Shown here in pieces: positions 19,436 to 28,996 of a stretch of DNA of 64,000 bases. Position 1 is the first letter of the stretch; every line of letters begins with the position of its first letter. The position numbers and the translations under genes are program-made. Source of the DNA: Ignavibacteriales bacterium (GTDB lineage Bacteria > Bacteroidota > Ignavibacteria > Ignavibacteriales > Ignavibacteriaceae); assembly GCA_016707115.1 (NCBI GenBank), contig JADJIH010000002.1, positions 1-64,000 of the forward strand. The letters run 5' to 3'. Under the pieces are notes generated by a model. It searched no databases and was not told the origin of the DNA. It saw only the letters and a list, made by a program, of their open reading frames with translations.

Positions 19436-20023
19436 TCTGCAGAGTATTTATTCTAATTAAAAAGTTGTTTAATAATATAAAAGTTTCTTTTAAACATATA
19501 TATCTTATAAATAAATACCGAATATTACTGAGATGAAGCGAACGCAGATGAAGTTACAGGACAATATTTTTTCAAAGAAGTTTGATATCAAATCATTGCT
19601 TTACATTATTTAAAGCTTGATATCAACTATCTTCGATATATCATTTCGATCACACTATCTTTTCACTTATAATCTATTAATCAAATTTAGCAAATTAATT
19701 GTGTCAAAATTATAATCTGATTTCTTCGTGTATCACAAAAAAATTAAAATATCTGGTGAGGTTTTTAATCTTTCATTCTGGATAAATATTAGTAATACAA
19801 TAAATACCCTCCCCCGTTAAATTAACTCCAAATTTCATGATGATATTTTTATTCTTTGATTGATCAAATCAAACTTGCTATTTAATTCACCAAACTCATT
19901 GATTTGGCTCTCTTATGTTATATTTCTGAATACAAATTTCACATCGTCAATTGATCTAATTTAATTTTTTCAAAAAATAGCTATGCTTTTTAATAAAGTC
20001 AGTGATCTTCACAAATTACAAAG
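19436..20023. other. Intergenic region before tRNA-Asp
   Basis: About 590 bases with no coding frame or RNA gene I can support. It contains two copies of the palindrome TTGATATCAA, at 19582-19591 and 19617-19626, exactly 35 bases apart centre to centre. A looser dyad (TTTGATTGATCAAATCAAA) follows at about 19857-19875. These could be operator sites or chance in AT-rich DNA. Confidence 0.45.
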
Positions 20024-20097
20024 CGGGGCCGACGAGACTCGAACTCGCGACCTCCTGCGTGACAGGCAGGCGTTCTAACCAACTGAACTACGACCCC
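20024..20097 (-). tRNA. tRNA-Asp (anticodon GTC)
   Basis: Read on the minus strand, a 74-base cloverleaf: acceptor GGGGTCG pairs with CGGCCCC (one G-T pair), the D arm contains TAGTTCAGTTGGTTAGAA, the anticodon stem CCTGC/GCAGG encloses loop CTGTCAC (anticodon GTC), and the T arm carries GAGTTCGAGTCTC. The discriminator is G, as expected for tRNA-Asp. The 3' CCA is not encoded. It lies 52 bases upstream of... nothing on its own strand, and just downstream of pfkA. Confidence 0.96.
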
Positions 20098-20149
20098 GTG
20101 AAAATTTGAAGGCCAAATATATAATCTGGCAGTAAAAAATCAAAATTTA

Positions 20150-21247
20150 TTAATCACCAAATGATATTCCTAGAGACTTTGCAACAAATACTGCTTGATC
20201 ATCTGGACTTACTAATTTTTGGTGCGAAATTGCATCTTCTATCTTCACATTCTTAATTTCATTCCCTTTTAACGCAACCATTCTGCCAAACTTTTTATTC
20301 GCAACTAGATCTATTGCAAAAGCCCCAAATTTTGTAGCTAGAATTCTATCATAGGGTGTTGGGCTTCCACCTCTTTGAAGATGTCCGAGAACAGTCACAC
20401 GAGTTTCTCGTCCTGTCAACTCTTCTATTTTATCTGCTACAACTTTTCCTATACCGCCAAGCTGGACAGGGTCCGTTCTTTTTATATCACTTCCTCTAGT
20501 AACTATTTCGCCACCTAAAGGTTTTGCACCTTCCGCAACACAGACTAAGGAAAATCGTTTGCCCATTAATTCTCGCTCATGAATCTTAGCAGCAATCTTA
20601 TCCCATGAAAAAGGAATTTCCGGAATCAATATTATATCCGCACCACCGCTTAAGCCTCCATTCAAAGCAATCCAACCAGCGTATCTACCCATTACTTCTA
20701 CCACGATTACTCTATGATGAGAGGAAGCTGTTGTATGAAGTCTATCTAATGCCATTGAAACAACATAAACAGCTGAATCGTGACCAAATGTTACATCAGT
20801 TGCTTCAAGATCATTATCAATGGTTTTTGGCACACCAACTATGTTCATTCCAAGCTTAGACAATTTATTACAGATATGCATTGTACCATCGCCGCCAATT
20901 GCAATTAATGCATCAAGACCCCATGATTTATAATTTTTTATTGCCGATGCTGATTTATCCTGAATTTCTATTTTGCCGTTAACTTCAACCGGCCAATGAT
21001 AGGGATCACCCTTATTTGATGAGCCTAAAATTGTTCCACCTCTTGAAAGTATACCTGAAACATCAGCATTAGTTAATTCTTTAGCTTTTCCTTCAACTAA
21101 TCCTTCAAATCCATCAATAATTCCATAGACAGACATTCCATAGTCTTCTGCAGGTTTTGTTACGCCTCTAATTACTGCATTTAATCCGGGGCAGTCGCCT
21201 CCGCCCGTCAAAATTCCGATTCTTCTTATTCCATTCTTTTTTGCCAT
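20150..21247 (-). CDS. pfkA: 6-phosphofructokinase
   Basis: A 365-residue phosphofructokinase with the N-terminal GILTGGGDCPGLNAVIRG, the catalytic PKTIDND at 140-146 and MGRYAGWIA. The glycine in GGDGT (118-122) is the residue that usually marks ATP as donor, while the lysine of PKTIDND is shared with pyrophosphate-dependent enzymes; this combination is typical of the group III phosphofructokinases. It phosphorylates fructose 6-phosphate in glycolysis. It lies 18 bases downstream of rnhC on the same strand. The donor can be predicted as ATP but needs assay. Confidence 0.93.
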   Translation of the reverse strand: MAKKNGIRRIGILTGGGDCPGLNAVIRGVTKPAEDYGMSVYGIIDGFEGLVEGKAKELTNADVSGILSRGGTILGSSNKGDPYHWPVEVNGKIEIQDKSASAIKNYKSWGLDALIAIGGDGTMHICNKLSKLGMNIVGVPKTIDNDLEATDVTFGHDSAVYVVSMALDRLHTTASSHHRVIVVEVMGRYAGWIALNGGLSGGADIILIPEIPFSWDKIAAKIHERELMGKRFSLVCVAEGAKPLGGEIVTRGSDIKRTDPVQLGGIGKVVADKIEELTGRETRVTVLGHLQRGGSPTPYDRILATKFGAFAIDLVANKKFGRMVALKGNEIKNVKIEDAISHQKLVSPDDQAVFVAKSLGISFGD

Positions 21248-21265
21248 TTTTACTTTTAGATCCTT

Positions 21266-22219
21266 CTATTTCTTAAAAATACTTTGTGAATTCTTAAAAT
21301 GAAATTTAATCATTTTCATTAAATAATTATCATCAAATTGATTAAAAACACGCTTTGCCGCAATATTTACCAATGAACCGCCACCCTTAGGAATATTAAA
21401 ACCCACTTCCCTGCTTTTTACATTAAACCAATCTACTACTTTTGCCCTCGCTAATATCGATGCTGCAGCAACAGCAGTGTATCTTTCAGCCTTTGGTGTC
21501 TGATAAAGATTTACATCAATATTTTTTTTCTTCAATTCATCTTTAATAAGTTTTTCATTTCCAAACTTATCACTTATAACATTTGGACAACCTATTCTTT
21601 GTAATAAATTCTCAATTGTTTTTGAATGTGCCCAACCCATAATTTTATTAAGATTATTAAAAGATTCATAAAGTTTGTTATACTTTTCAGGATTGATCTG
21701 GACAATTTCAAAATTATCCCCAATTATCTCTTTAATCTTATATTCAATAATCTTAATATTATTATCGGAAATAAGCTTACTATCTTTAACTCCCGCTTCT
21801 TCTAACTCCAATGTTGTCTTTTTATTGATATAAACTGCCGCAACTACCAATGGACCAAAATAATCTCCCTTACCGGATTCATCCGTACCGATGTATTCAC
21901 TAAACTTAATTTCTGTTATTTTCTCAGATTCAAAAAGTGTTTGCCCAAAAACAATGCTATTTAATTCTTTTGCAATTATTGATTCGGGATTCGCCTGGAT
22001 AACTTTTTTAATCCCCTTCTTGCCAAAATAAACTAACAATTTTGCCTGCTCTTTATTGCTGTTCACTATTATTTCATAGTTGTATAGTTTTTTATCCGGC
22101 TTGGAAACAGAAAATTCAAGATTTGTTATCTTTTTTGATAAATTCTCAATTTCTTTAAGAGCTTTTTGTTGGAATGGATCTTGCATAATAGGTGTTGGTT
22201 TAAGTTTGTATTTAAGCAC
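21266..22219 (-). CDS. rnhC: Ribonuclease HIII
   Basis: A 317-residue protein with an N-terminal TBP-like substrate-binding region (to about 95), then the RNase H core starting GTDESGKGDYFGPLVVAAVY, where Asp113 and Glu114 form the DE pair typical of RNase HII/HIII. AERYTAVAAASILARAKV and the GSG-like GGGSLVNIAA segment also fit. RNase HIII removes RNA from RNA/DNA hybrids. The GSGK-free N-domain and length separate it from RNase HII. The frame opens at a GTG at 22219; an ATG at 22186 (residue 12) is an equally possible start, as neither has a clear ribosome site. Confidence 0.9.
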   Translation of the reverse strand: MLKYKLKPTPIMQDPFQQKALKEIENLSKKITNLEFSVSKPDKKLYNYEIIVNSNKEQAKLLVYFGKKGIKKVIQANPESIIAKELNSIVFGQTLFESEKITEIKFSEYIGTDESGKGDYFGPLVVAAVYINKKTTLELEEAGVKDSKLISDNNIKIIEYKIKEIIGDNFEIVQINPEKYNKLYESFNNLNKIMGWAHSKTIENLLQRIGCPNVISDKFGNEKLIKDELKKKNIDVNLYQTPKAERYTAVAAASILARAKVVDWFNVKSREVGFNIPKGGGSLVNIAAKRVFNQFDDNYLMKMIKFHFKNSQSIFKK

Positions 22220-22265
22220 TAATAAATTTAGTTTTCATAGTAATGAGATTTAAAAGGAGAAAATA

Positions 22266-22595
22266 ATGAATACTTTAAGATTAAATAAATATTTTATGAT
22301 AATAATGCTGATCACTTTATTTACAGCCACAAATATTTTATCAAAAACGGTAACTCAAGATGACCAAACAATAAATGAATTTGCTTCAATATTAAAACAA
22401 AAAGTTTTATTAACTAATGATCAAGAAGCAAAGGTTATAAACATAATGTCTGAAATGCAAAAAAATATTTCATCTAATCCGAAAAATAAAACTGACTTTA
22501 CTAAAGCTGCTCAGTCTAAAGTTGAAAGTTTATTAGATAGCAAACAAAAAATGAAATATGATATTATCAAAAATGATTTATGGAAAAAATTCTAA
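22266..22595 (+). CDS. Small secreted protein of unknown function
   Basis: A 109-residue protein with a signal peptide (FMIIMLITLFTATNILS) and a helical, Lys/Gln-rich mature part (LKQKVLLTNDQEAKVINIMSEMQKN ... SKVESLLDSKQKMKYDIIKNDLW). The helix pattern and 'LLDSKQKMKYD' ending recall the Spy/CpxP-like small periplasmic helical proteins of Bacteroidota, but the similarity is weak. AAAGGAGAAAATAATG places a good ribosome site before the ATG, and a strong terminator follows, so it is a single-gene unit divergent from rnhC. Confidence 0.7.
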   Translation: MNTLRLNKYFMIIMLITLFTATNILSKTVTQDDQTINEFASILKQKVLLTNDQEAKVINIMSEMQKNISSNPKNKTDFTKAAQSKVESLLDSKQKMKYDIIKNDLWKKF

Positions 22596-22614
22596 TAAAA
22601 CATTTACGCATTCT

Positions 22615-22640
22615 AACCCGGTATTAGGCCGGGTTTTTTG
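22615..22640 (+). terminator. Intrinsic terminator
   Basis: AACCCGG at 22615-22621 pairs exactly with CCGGGTT at 22629-22635 around a seven-base loop, followed by TTTTTT. It lies 20 bases after the stop of the small secreted protein and just short of the convergent rlpA gene. Confidence 0.88.
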
Positions 22641-22648
22641 TTTCGATT

Positions 22649-23086
22649 CTATTTGCCCCATTCAAGTACTTCCACTTTAACTTCCTGAATTCCAGCATTT
22701 ACCATTTCAATTTTATTTGCAGCAGCTAGTGATAAATCTAAAATTCTTCCCTTAAATTGCGGCATACGATCATTGATTCTTACTTCAACACTCTTTTGAT
22801 TTGATAAATTAGTTACTTTAACTAAAGTATTAAATGGATATGTTGGATGCGCAGCTGTTAAAGAATTCATATCATAAATTTCACCATTAGCAGTTTTTTT
22901 TCCATCAAATTCATCGGCATAATACGATGCTGTTCCAGTTTCAACCTCCAGAACATTCGGGTTTTTAATTCTGGTATCATTATCAGGAGAATCATTAGTC
23001 CTGGAATATCTGGTTGTTGAACTGCAGTTATAGAATATTAGAGAAACTAAAATGAAACCCAAATAATATTTTGGTATTAAGTACAT
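22649..23086 (-). CDS. rlpA: RlpA-family septal ring lytic transglycosylase-like protein
   Basis: The ATG at 23086 (145 residues) is preferred over the TTG at 23116, because it starts directly with a lipoprotein-type signal (YYLGFILVSLIFYNC) and leaves a 13-base gap to the upstream gene. The double-psi beta barrel reads TGTASYYADEFDGKKTANGE, LTAAHPTYPFNTLVKVTN, VRINDRMP and GRILDLSLAAANKI, which matches RlpA; the catalytic Asp of the VxINDRxP motif is present. RlpA proteins cleave or bind denuded peptidoglycan glycans. No SPOR domain is present. It is the last gene of a BamA-like/rsmE/rlpA run. Confidence 0.88.
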   Translation of the reverse strand: MYLIPKYYLGFILVSLIFYNCSSTTRYSRTNDSPDNDTRIKNPNVLEVETGTASYYADEFDGKKTANGEIYDMNSLTAAHPTYPFNTLVKVTNLSNQKSVEVRINDRMPQFKGRILDLSLAAANKIEMVNAGIQEVKVEVLEWGK

Positions 23087-23099
23087 TTTAAATTTTCTA

Positions 23100-23792
23100 T
23101 CATAATATTGAAGCAACTTTTATAATCGCTGTTTCTGATCTCAAGCGATTATCAGCGAGATTTAAAACTAAGTTCGGCTGAATATTTAAAATTTCTTTCT
23201 GCGATAAACCACCTTCTGGACCAAAAATAAAATAATATTCTTTTGATATATCAAATTTCTGATTTGCAAATTTACTTTCTGAGTTCTGTTCAAATAATAC
23301 TTTTTCAACAGCCAAATCTTTAAATCTTTTAACTGAGTCAAAAACTTCAACTTTTGGTAAATATGCTTGCAATGATTGCTTCATAGCAGAAAGTAAAATT
23401 TTGTTTATCCTTTCAATATTAAAACTTTTACTAACACTCCGTTCTGAATTAAACAAAATAAAATTTGTAATTCCTAATTCTGTACATTTTTCCAGCGCAA
23501 ATTTAAATCTATCTGGATTTCTTAGATTAGGGATGCAAAATGTAAAGTGTTTTAGTCTATTTTGAAGAATATTAAATTTTAAGACACGAACGCTGATACT
23601 TTTCTTCTCAATGCTTGTGATAATACCTTCATAAATCTTTCCATTACCATCTGTTGCATAAAGAGAATCACCAACTTTGTTGCGCATTACTTTTGTTGCA
23701 TGATGATATTCATCATCACCAAGCTGAAATATTTGTTCATTCTCAGTTAATGATGAACAATAATATAATTCGATGTTAGAAAGATATTCCAA
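23100..23792 (-). CDS. rsmE: 16S rRNA m3U1498 methyltransferase
   Basis: A 230-residue SPOUT-family protein with an N-terminal PUA-like part (YHHATKVMRNKVGDSLYATDGNGK) and the SAM-binding knot (FIFGPEGGLSQKEI, then LRSETAIIKVASIL at the C-terminus), diagnostic of RsmE. It methylates U1498 of 16S rRNA. The start appears to be a TTG at 23792 that overlaps the upstream BamA-like gene by 17 bases; no ATG occurs before residue 36, which is inside the PUA part. Confidence 0.92.
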   Translation of the reverse strand: MEYLSNIELYYCSSLTENEQIFQLGDDEYHHATKVMRNKVGDSLYATDGNGKIYEGIITSIEKKSISVRVLKFNILQNRLKHFTFCIPNLRNPDRFKFALEKCTELGITNFILFNSERSVSKSFNIERINKILLSAMKQSLQAYLPKVEVFDSVKRFKDLAVEKVLFEQNSESKFANQKFDISKEYYFIFGPEGGLSQKEILNIQPNLVLNLADNRLRSETAIIKVASIL

Positions 23793-25122
23793 GGTCTAAA
23801 ATTATTTGTGATTTAAATTTTTCATCAAATGCAACTTCTATTCTAAAAACCTGGTAAGGTAAAATCAGGAAAGTCAATCCTAATCCGTATCCGGAATTAA
23901 ATCTGTTGATTGCCCAAGGCTCTTCTCTATAATGCGCTAAACCAGTCTCAGCAAATATCTGGGTATAAAATCCTAATCTATAGGACAAGAGTTGATCCGG
24001 TATAATGGGAATAAAAGTAAGATCAACATTTAACTCTTCTATTATCGGATAGTAAAATTCTGCAGACAATACATAGTAATTATCTCCTTCAAATTTTTCA
24101 AAGTAGTGACCGCGAATTTTTTCATCAGAGCCGATAATTGAAGCATCATAATATGGAACCACATCACCAAAAGTAAATCTTGATGCCAATCGCCACTTAC
24201 TAATCAATTTATCAAATATTTTTCTATATTCTCTAAAATCAATCCACGCTACACTGTAGCTAATGTCATCAAATCCTAATCCCTTAACAGAATAATTAAT
24301 ACTAGAATATATACCATTTTTTGGAAACTGTACAAGATCTCTTGTGTCATGCTCATAACCAATTCCCAATTCAACTAGATTATCAATTCTATCGTCGGAT
24401 GCATTGATTCCAGGAATGTAAAATGGTGTTTCGATATTATTGTATCCGGCGTTAATATAGACTCTATTAAAAAGTCCCAATCTTTTACCCATAACTAATC
24501 GTAGTCCAATGAGCCGTTGACTAAAACTACCTTCATAAAGTTCTTCCGCACTAGGACTTTTATTTGTAATATCAGAATAATTTATTGTAGATCTAATAAA
24601 CAGATTTTCTTTGCCAATTATGTTAGGATTATAATAACTAAAATAAAATGTAGGATCATAACCTAAAGCAAACGCCGCTGTAAGATCCTCATTTCTACCT
24701 CGAAAATTTTTAATCCTTAAAAACATTCCATATGATAATTTATTAAGGTCATTTTCCTTCGCCTCGATAAGTGGAACAGGATATATATACCAGCTTTCTT
24801 CAATTTCAATTGTTAATATTCTTTTATCCTCTACTAAGTTTGGAATAAAATAAACGTGATTAAAGATTCCTAAACTGTAAACACGTTCTCGATTATATAA
24901 TGAATTTTGTTGAGTCAACGTATCACCTATAGAAAAATTTAATTCTCTTAATATGATAAACTCTTCTGTTATGTCATTCCCAATTATCGTAATTGAATCA
25001 ACAATAAATGGATATAAATTTGAATTGGATAACGAATCAGTATTTTGTGGAAAGATAAGTGAAGAGAAAACAATAACAATTTGCAAAAAAACTATTTTTA
25101 CTTTGGTTTTAATTTTTAACAC
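23776..25122 (-). CDS. BamA/TamA-like outer-membrane protein with one POTRA domain
   Basis: A 448-residue protein with a signal peptide (KIVFLQIVIVFSSLIFPQ), one POTRA domain at about 40-110 (VDSITIIGNDITEEFIILRELNFSIGD ... LTIEIEESWYIYP), and a C-terminal D15/Omp85-type 16-strand barrel ending in Phe (ILDLGISF). The GSDEKIRGHYFEKF segment corresponds to the L6 VRGF-type loop of the Omp85 family, here as IRGH. With one POTRA it is not the main BamA (which has five). It may assist assembly or secretion of particular surface proteins. The start is a GTG, 59 bases after the gcvP stop. Confidence 0.82.
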   Translation of the reverse strand: MLKIKTKVKIVFLQIVIVFSSLIFPQNTDSLSNSNLYPFIVDSITIIGNDITEEFIILRELNFSIGDTLTQQNSLYNRERVYSLGIFNHVYFIPNLVEDKRILTIEIEESWYIYPVPLIEAKENDLNKLSYGMFLRIKNFRGRNEDLTAAFALGYDPTFYFSYYNPNIIGKENLFIRSTINYSDITNKSPSAEELYEGSFSQRLIGLRLVMGKRLGLFNRVYINAGYNNIETPFYIPGINASDDRIDNLVELGIGYEHDTRDLVQFPKNGIYSSINYSVKGLGFDDISYSVAWIDFREYRKIFDKLISKWRLASRFTFGDVVPYYDASIIGSDEKIRGHYFEKFEGDNYYVLSAEFYYPIIEELNVDLTFIPIIPDQLLSYRLGFYTQIFAETGLAHYREEPWAINRFNSGYGLGLTFLILPYQVFRIEVAFDEKFKSQIILDLGISF

Positions 25123-25181
25123 TAAGCGTTATTGTTTTCTAGTTCAATTTTTTGATTTAATATATAATATTGGTCATAAAA

Positions 25182-28079
25182 TTATTTAACGGACTCATCA
25201 ACATAATCTGAAAGAGGCAAACAACTACAAACAAGATTTCTGTCGCCATATGCATTATCAACTCTGCTAACACTTGGCCAAAATTTGTTTAATCTTGTCC
25301 AATGTATCGGATAAGCTGCTTTTTCTCTCGAATAAGGATAATTCCATTTATCATTTATTACCATCTGAGCTGTATGCGGTGCATTTTTTAAAACATTATT
25401 TTTCTGATCAGCATTACCTTCTGCAATTTCTTTTATCTCTTCAAGAATATTTATCAAGGCTTCACAGAATTTATCCATCTCTGCTTTAGATTCACTTTCT
25501 GTTGGTTCAACCATTAAAGTTCCTGCAACAGGAAATGATACAGTTGGTGCATGATAGCCGTAATCCATTAATCTCTTAGCAATATCTTCAACTTCTATGT
25601 GAGCGGATTGTTTAAATTCACGCATATCAAAGATTAATTCATGTGCAACTCTTCCATTTGTGCCTGAATATAAAACTTTAAAGTGAGGCTCTAATTTGGC
25701 CTTTATATAATTTGCGTTTAAGATAGCTGCTTTCGTGGAATTAGTTAAACCAGCAGCACCCATCAGTTTTATATATGCATATGAAATTAAAATAACATTT
25801 GAACTTCCAAAAGGTGCAGCTGCAACTGCATTAATAGATTTACCTTTAGAAATATCTACAACTGAATGTCCAGGTAAAAACGGAGTTAAATGCTTTGCAA
25901 CAGCAATAGGTCCAACGCCTGGTCCGCCGCCGCCATGAGGAATACAAAATGTTTTATGCAAATTCAAATGACAAACATCGGCTCCAATTTCTGCCGGACT
26001 TGTTAATCCAACTTGGGCATTCATATTTGCACCATCCATATAAACTTGCCCACCATTTTGATGAATGATTTCGCAAATTTCTTTAATTGATTCTTCAAAC
26101 ACACCATGAGTCGATGGATAGGTTACCATTAAAGATGCAAGATTATTTTTGTGCAATTCAGATTTTGCACGTAAATCATTAACATCTATGTTACCTCGGT
26201 CATCACAATTTACCACCACTACTTTCATCCCTGCCATAACAGCACTTGCAGGATTTGTGCCGTGTGCAGATGAAGGAATTAACGCAATGTTTCTATGTGT
26301 CTCTCCCTTATCTTCTAAATATGCTTTGATAACTGATAAACCAGCATATTCTCCTTGAGCACCTGAATTAGGTTGAAGTGATACAGCTGAAAATCCAGTT
26401 ATTTCAGCAAGATCTTTTTCCAGTGAAGCAAATAATTCCAAATAACCTGAAACTTGTTCTTTCGGTGCGAAAGGATGGATACTCCCAAATTGTGGATAAG
26501 TAACACCGAGCATTTCGGTTGTTGCATTTAATTTCATAGTGCACGATCCAAGAGCTATCATTGAGTGAACAAGGGACAGATCTTTGTTTTCAAGATATTT
26601 CATATATCTCAAAATATCAGTTTCCGATCTATATGAATTGAAAACAGGATGTTCTAAATAATTTGATGTTCTGACAAATTTCTGATCAAATGATGGTTCA
26701 AAAATATTTTGAGCATTCTGTTCTTTTTGAGATGCTGCTTGTTTACTTTGAGCTTGAGCAAAAACTTGAATCAATTCCATCACATCTTCAATCGTTGTAA
26801 CTTCACTCAACGAAATGCTTATATGATCATTGATAAAGTAATTCAGATTTATCTCATGTTTTAATGCTTCAATATTTATCTTTTCACAAAGTTGCTTATC
26901 AACTTTAATTGTAATTGTATCAAAATAATTTTTGTTAATCTGAATTAAACCAAGTTTATTAATTCCATCACTTAGCACTTTTGTAAGACTATTAATTCTC
27001 TCAGCAATTACCCTAAGTTTTTTTGGACCATGATAAACAACATACATTCCGGCTAATACGGCTAGTAAAACCTGAGCGGTACAAATATTACTTGTTGCTC
27101 TTTCACGTTTAATGTGTTGTTCTCTAGTCTGAAGAGCCATTCTTAAAGCTCTATTTCCTTGTGAATCAACGGATACGCCTATTATTCTTCCGGGAATAAC
27201 TCTTTTAAAATCTTCTTTTGTCGCAAAGTATGCCGCATGTGGTCCGCCAAATCCCATCGGAATTCCAAATCTCTGAGTGCTACCAACAGCACAGTCAGCT
27301 CCAAATTCTCCCGGAGGAGTAAGCAGAGTTAAACTTAAAATATCAGCTGCAACAACTTTTAAAATTCCAAATGCCTCCGCTTTGGAAAACAATTCAGCAT
27401 AATCATAAATCTCACCATTAAGTGCAGGATACTGCACTAGCAAACCAAAATAGTCGCTATTCAATTCTATCTTTTTGTGATCATCTATAACTAATTCAAT
27501 TCCCAAAGGTTTTGATCTTGTTTTCAGAACATCTATTGTTTGGGGGAACACCTCACTAGAAACAAAAAACTTATTGGAGTTTGCTTTATCTTTCTTTCTA
27601 TTATTAAAAAACATAACCATAGCTTCTGCAGCAGAAGTTGCTTCATCAAGTAAAGATGCATTTGCAATTGGAAGTGCAGTAAGGTCTGAAACGGCAGTTT
27701 GAAAATTTAATAAAGCTTCCAGTCTCCCTTGTGCAATTTCAGCTTGATAAGGTGTGTATTGTGTATACCACCCTGGATTTTCCAAAATGTTTCTTTGAAT
27801 AACGGTAGGAAGAATTGCTGGGTAATATCCCATTCCAATATAGCTTTTATAAACTTTGTTTTTTTGAGCTATACCATTAAGATGTTGAACAAACTCAAAT
27901 TCACTTAATGGTTCTTCCAATTGTAATTTATTTTTAAGACGAATACTTGAAGGTACAGTTTCATCGATCAACGCATCAATTGAATTAACTCCACATAGTT
28001 TTACCATTTCTTTAATTTCATCAGTATTCGGACCTATGTGGCGTTGTTCAAATACATCAGGATGTTGAAAAGATCTCAT
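25182..28079 (-). CDS. gcvP: Glycine dehydrogenase (aminomethyl-transferring), P-protein
   Basis: A 965-residue fused P-protein, as in E. coli, starting with RHIGPNTDEIKEM and carrying the PLP lysine in HLNLHKTFCIPHGGGGPG at about residue 700. GMGYYPAILPTVIQRNILENPGWYTQYTPYQAEIAQGRLEAL is also diagnostic. It decarboxylates glycine and passes the aminomethyl group to the H-protein lipoamide in the glycine cleavage system. The genes for the T, H and L proteins are not in this window. Confidence 0.97.
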   Translation of the reverse strand: MRSFQHPDVFEQRHIGPNTDEIKEMVKLCGVNSIDALIDETVPSSIRLKNKLQLEEPLSEFEFVQHLNGIAQKNKVYKSYIGMGYYPAILPTVIQRNILENPGWYTQYTPYQAEIAQGRLEALLNFQTAVSDLTALPIANASLLDEATSAAEAMVMFFNNRKKDKANSNKFFVSSEVFPQTIDVLKTRSKPLGIELVIDDHKKIELNSDYFGLLVQYPALNGEIYDYAELFSKAEAFGILKVVAADILSLTLLTPPGEFGADCAVGSTQRFGIPMGFGGPHAAYFATKEDFKRVIPGRIIGVSVDSQGNRALRMALQTREQHIKRERATSNICTAQVLLAVLAGMYVVYHGPKKLRVIAERINSLTKVLSDGINKLGLIQINKNYFDTITIKVDKQLCEKINIEALKHEINLNYFINDHISISLSEVTTIEDVMELIQVFAQAQSKQAASQKEQNAQNIFEPSFDQKFVRTSNYLEHPVFNSYRSETDILRYMKYLENKDLSLVHSMIALGSCTMKLNATTEMLGVTYPQFGSIHPFAPKEQVSGYLELFASLEKDLAEITGFSAVSLQPNSGAQGEYAGLSVIKAYLEDKGETHRNIALIPSSAHGTNPASAVMAGMKVVVVNCDDRGNIDVNDLRAKSELHKNNLASLMVTYPSTHGVFEESIKEICEIIHQNGGQVYMDGANMNAQVGLTSPAEIGADVCHLNLHKTFCIPHGGGGPGVGPIAVAKHLTPFLPGHSVVDISKGKSINAVAAAPFGSSNVILISYAYIKLMGAAGLTNSTKAAILNANYIKAKLEPHFKVLYSGTNGRVAHELIFDMREFKQSAHIEVEDIAKRLMDYGYHAPTVSFPVAGTLMVEPTESESKAEMDKFCEALINILEEIKEIAEGNADQKNNVLKNAPHTAQMVINDKWNYPYSREKAAYPIHWTRLNKFWPSVSRVDNAYGDRNLVCSCLPLSDYVDESVK

Positions 28080-28220
28080 CTTAATTCTCTTATTTAATTA
28101 TTCGGTATTAAAAACTGCATTAATTTATTAATTCAAAATTAAAGAAAATCTTTGTAATTCTGACTGAGGTATTAGGTTATTTTTAAAGCAATTTTGTATT
28201 AAAAATTGTTTAAGAGTTGC

Positions 28221-28994
28221 TTAGTGAGGTATTTTTTCAAGCGTGGCTTTTGCAGCATTCTGTTCAGCAGTTTTTTTATTTTTACCTGTTCCTACACCAA
28301 AATAAACTTCTCCAACATTTACTTTAACTGTAAAAATTCTATCGTGCTGCGGACCTTCTTCTTTTATCACAATATAATTTGGAACCTCTATTTTATTTGC
28401 CTGTGCATATTCCAATAGTTGACTTTTATAATTTTCATCAATCAAATATTCACCATCCTTGGTTAGAGGTTCAATTAAAACCCTGTGGATAAATTTCTTG
28501 GAGATTTCTAATCCATGGTCTAAATAGACAGCTCCAACAATTGCTTCAAAAGCATCAGACAGAACTGTTTTAGAGGCGCGGGCAAATGTGTTGGTTAAAT
28601 TCTGATTAATCAAAATAAAATTTGCCAGCCCAATATCTTCGGCGGCATCAGAGAGGGCAAATCTATTTACTAACTTAGCTCTAACTTTTGTTAAAAAGCC
28701 TTCATTCTCTTTAGGAAAATTTTCAAAAAGATATTCAGCAACAACAAGACTTAAAACAGAATCTCCTAAAAACTCTAATCTTTCGTTGGAAACATCGGCG
28801 TCTTCAAGTTCTTCGAGAAAGGATCTATGCATTAATGCTTGAATGTAGTGGGATTTGTTCTTAATAGGAAATCCAATTATTTCCTCTAACTCAGAAAACT
28901 TGAGTGGTGTAAGTATTTTTTTAACTTGGTGGGAATTATTACTTTCTTCCCGAAAGCCAAAATATTTAAGCAAACGAGAAAAAAGAGAACTCAA
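28221..28994 (-). CDS. rnc: Ribonuclease III
   Basis: A 257-residue protein with the catalytic NERLEFLGDSVLSLVVAEYLF near residue 75, the second metal-site stretch DAFEAIVGAVYLDHGL, and a C-terminal double-stranded-RNA-binding domain (YKSQLLEYAQANKIE ... GVGTGKNKKTAEQNAAKATLEKI). It processes rRNA and other double-stranded RNA. It starts with a TTG two bases after the fabF stop, so it closes the fatty-acid operon, as in many Bacteria. Confidence 0.95.
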   Translation of the reverse strand: MSSLFSRLLKYFGFREESNNSHQVKKILTPLKFSELEEIIGFPIKNKSHYIQALMHRSFLEELEDADVSNERLEFLGDSVLSLVVAEYLFENFPKENEGFLTKVRAKLVNRFALSDAAEDIGLANFILINQNLTNTFARASKTVLSDAFEAIVGAVYLDHGLEISKKFIHRVLIEPLTKDGEYLIDENYKSQLLEYAQANKIEVPNYIVIKEEGPQHDRIFTVKVNVGEVYFGVGTGKNKKTAEQNAAKATLEKIPH

Positions 28995-28996
28995 GT

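Noticed and set aside
20605..20859. Opposite-strand frames within pfkA, gcvP, plsX, pccB and others
   Set aside because: They lie antisense to well-identified genes and have no signal, domain or ribosome site of their own.
22649..23116. Longer RlpA starting at TTG 23116
   Set aside because: The extra residues overlap rsmE and precede the signal peptide; the ATG at 23086 is the better start.
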